From Firmicutes bacterium ADurb.Bin467 (GTDB taxonomy: Bacteria; Bacillota; Clostridia; Christensenellales; Aristaeellaceae): DNA of 6,054 nucleotides. Shown in pieces: positions 4,881-6,054 of this stretch. The DNA lies in assembly GCA_002068815.1 (NCBI GenBank), contig MWAC01000297.1, positions 1 to 6,054 of the forward strand, read 5' to 3'. The notes beneath the pieces are model-generated. The model saw nothing but the letters and a program-made list of their open reading frames with translations. It was not told where the DNA came from and did not search any database. The translations under genes were made by a program, and so were the position numbers. Within the stretch, counting starts at the first letter, position 1. The number at the start of each line of letters is the position of its first letter.

Positions 4881-6054
4881 TTGACGAGGTCGCCGAGGGC
4901 CGGCGCGTTGGCGCTGATCGCCGTATGCGCGCTCGCGGTGTGCGGGGGGGCGCTGCTGCAGTACCACGCCCCGTGGCTCACCCTCAGCCAGGCGGCGCCC
5001 GGCGATTCGGACTCCCCGGTGCATTTAAGCGAGGTCATGACGGCGAACGCGTCCGCGTACCGGAGCGACCTCGGCGCGTTCGCGGACTGGGTCGAGATCG
5101 AGAACGCCGGCTCGGAGCCGGTCGACTTGGGCGGCTACACGCTGACCGAGGTCGGGAACATCGTCGACCGGTTCGCGTTCCCCGGCCATGTGCTGGGCCC
5201 CGGGGAGGCGATCGTCGTCCACTGCGACGGCATCAAGCGAAACGTCGAGGGCTACGCGCTCCACGCCGCGTTTCGATTGAGCGCGTCGGGCTCGGCCTTG
5301 GAGCTTCGGGACGCGTCGGGCGCGCTCGCGGACAGCGTGGAGATTCCGGAGCTCAACCGCAACGAGGTCTACCGGCTGGGCGCCGACGGGCGCTGGGAGA
5401 AGAGCCGCGAGTACACGCCCGGCATGCGGAACACGCTCGAAAACCACCTGCTGCTCGCGGGCGAGCGCGCCGAGTGCGCGGTCGAGATCAGCGAGTTGAT
5501 GCCCGCGAACGGGCACTACTGTCCGGACAGGGAGGGGCTCTGCCACGATTACATAGAGCTTCACAACCTGTCGAACGGCGCGGTCAGCCTCGAGGGCTAC
5601 TCCCTCTCCGATACCTCGGAAAATCCGGCGAAGTGGCGCTTCCCGGCGGGGGTCTCGATCCCGGCGGGCGGGTATCTCGTCGTCTACGCGTCGGGGTTCT
5701 CCGGCATGAACGGCGAGGACATACACGCGGGCTTCAAGCTGGCGAGCGGCGGCGAGGAGGCCGTGCTCTCGGACCCGGACGGCGTGCCCGTCGACGCGGT
5801 CAGGTACCCGACGCTGACGACCGATCAGGCGTACTCGCGAATCGACGGCAAGTTCACCGCGGCAGCCGCGCCGACGCCCGGCATGGCGAACACGCGGGAG
5901 AGCGCCGACGCGATGCAGCGGTCGTCCACGGCGGGGAGCGTCCGGCTCAACGAGATCATGGCGTCCCCGTCGGACACGGAGTACGACTGGCTCGAGATCG
6001 CGAACGCGTCCGCCGAGGCGGTCGATCTCTCGGGCTGGGGACTCTCCGACGACG
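4881..6054 (+). CDS. Exported protein with at least three tandem lamin-tail domains (3' partial)
   Basis: This surface or secreted protein is open to the right edge: 391 codons are visible and no stop is reached. Residues 2-6 (TRSPR) and a hydrophobic stretch at 7-27 (ALALIAVCALAVCGGALL) form a signal peptide or anchor. Three LTD (lamin tail, Ig-like) repeats follow. LTD1 (about 46-185) has LSEVMTANAS, DWVEIENAGSEPVDLGGYTL and EYTPGMRNT. LTD2 (about 199-337) has ISELMPANG, DYIELHNLSN, KWRFPAGVSIPAGGYLVVYA, FKLASGGEEAVLSDPDG and PTPGMANT. LTD3 (353 onward, cut by the edge) has LNEIMASPS, DWLEIANAS and VDLSGWGLSDD. LTD2 has an unusual loop with Cys214 and Cys221. Bacterial LTDs are often followed by CotH-kinase or nuclease domains, so the missing part could carry an enzyme, but nothing here shows it. 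An in-frame ATG at 4854 would add nine residues (MCACGGGSR); TTG is preferred because of the promoter position and the purine-rich site. The LTD assignment is firm; the start is less so. Confidence 0.82.
   Translation, partial: MTRSPRAGALALIAVCALAVCGGALLQYHAPWLTLSQAAPGDSDSPVHLSEVMTANASAYRSDLGAFADWVEIENAGSEPVDLGGYTLTEVGNIVDRFAFPGHVLGPGEAIVVHCDGIKRNVEGYALHAAFRLSASGSALELRDASGALADSVEIPELNRNEVYRLGADGRWEKSREYTPGMRNTLENHLLLAGERAECAVEISELMPANGHYCPDREGLCHDYIELHNLSNGAVSLEGYSLSDTSENPAKWRFPAGVSIPAGGYLVVYASGFSGMNGEDIHAGFKLASGGEEAVLSDPDGVPVDAVRYPTLTTDQAYSRIDGKFTAAAAPTPGMANTRESADAMQRSSTAGSVRLNEIMASPSDTEYDWLEIANASAEAVDLSGWGLSDD

Noticed and set aside
4923..4946. Possible lipobox (LAVC or IAVC) in the LTD protein's hydrophobic segment
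   Set aside because: Val directly before Cys is not accepted in the usual lipobox, which needs Gly, Ala or Ser there, and Cys16 lies in the middle of the hydrophobic core. A normal signal peptide or anchor is the safer reading.
2757..5024. Leftward open frame of 755 codons opposite the LtaS-like gene
   Set aside because: Its composition is dominated by Arg, Val, Asp and His with no recognisable motif, and it spans two gene boundaries. The rightward LtaS-like frame contains the complete catalytic motif set.
5025..5726. Leftward open frame of 233 codons inside the LTD gene
   Set aside because: It is an antisense shadow; the rightward frame shows clear LTD repeats and stays open to the edge.

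Overview
The window looks like chromosomal DNA from a GC-rich (by eye above 60%) member of the Bacillota, probably a clostridial lineage. This is inferred from the gene content: a secreted PrsA-like foldase, a YqhQ/DUF1385 membrane protein, a five-helix LtaS-type sulfatase-fold enzyme and a lamin-tail-domain surface protein. An AGGAGG-type ribosome binding site and SigA-type promoters agree. A more precise taxon cannot be given from the sequence alone, and I see no phage, insertion sequence, CRISPR or tRNA/rRNA signal.

Layout. The left edge holds the last 53 codons of a rightward gene with a Gln/Pro-rich tail. It converges on a leftward gene for a secreted parvulin-type peptidyl-prolyl isomerase, and the two share a perfect 21-bp-stem bidirectional terminator. 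The foldase gene is divergent from a rightward block: yqhQ (DUF1385), then 20 bp later an LTA-synthase-family gene. The divergent intergenic region (1533-1770) carries one good SigA-type promoter per direction, with short phased repeats and a dyad between them. After the LtaS-like gene comes a 72-bp gap with a third promoter, then a gene that runs off the right edge. It encodes an exported or membrane-anchored protein with at least three tandem lamin-tail domains (LTD); its best start is a TTG.

How the parts may work together (inference). All four identifiable proteins act at or outside the membrane: a foldase for exported proteins, a conserved membrane protein, a polyglycerol-phosphate-type polymer synthase with an extracellular catalytic domain, and a large modular surface protein. 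The window therefore reads as a cell-envelope neighbourhood. The less standard features are an IPT/TIG-like C-terminal domain on the LtaS-like enzyme, a helical acidic insertion inside the parvulin domain of a non-lipoprotein PrsA homologue, G8 and G7 tracts at the 5' end of the LTD gene, and 12-bp-spaced repeats abutting the foldase promoter. I found no clear sign of a wholly new system; these are domain-level and regulatory oddities in a housekeeping envelope locus.
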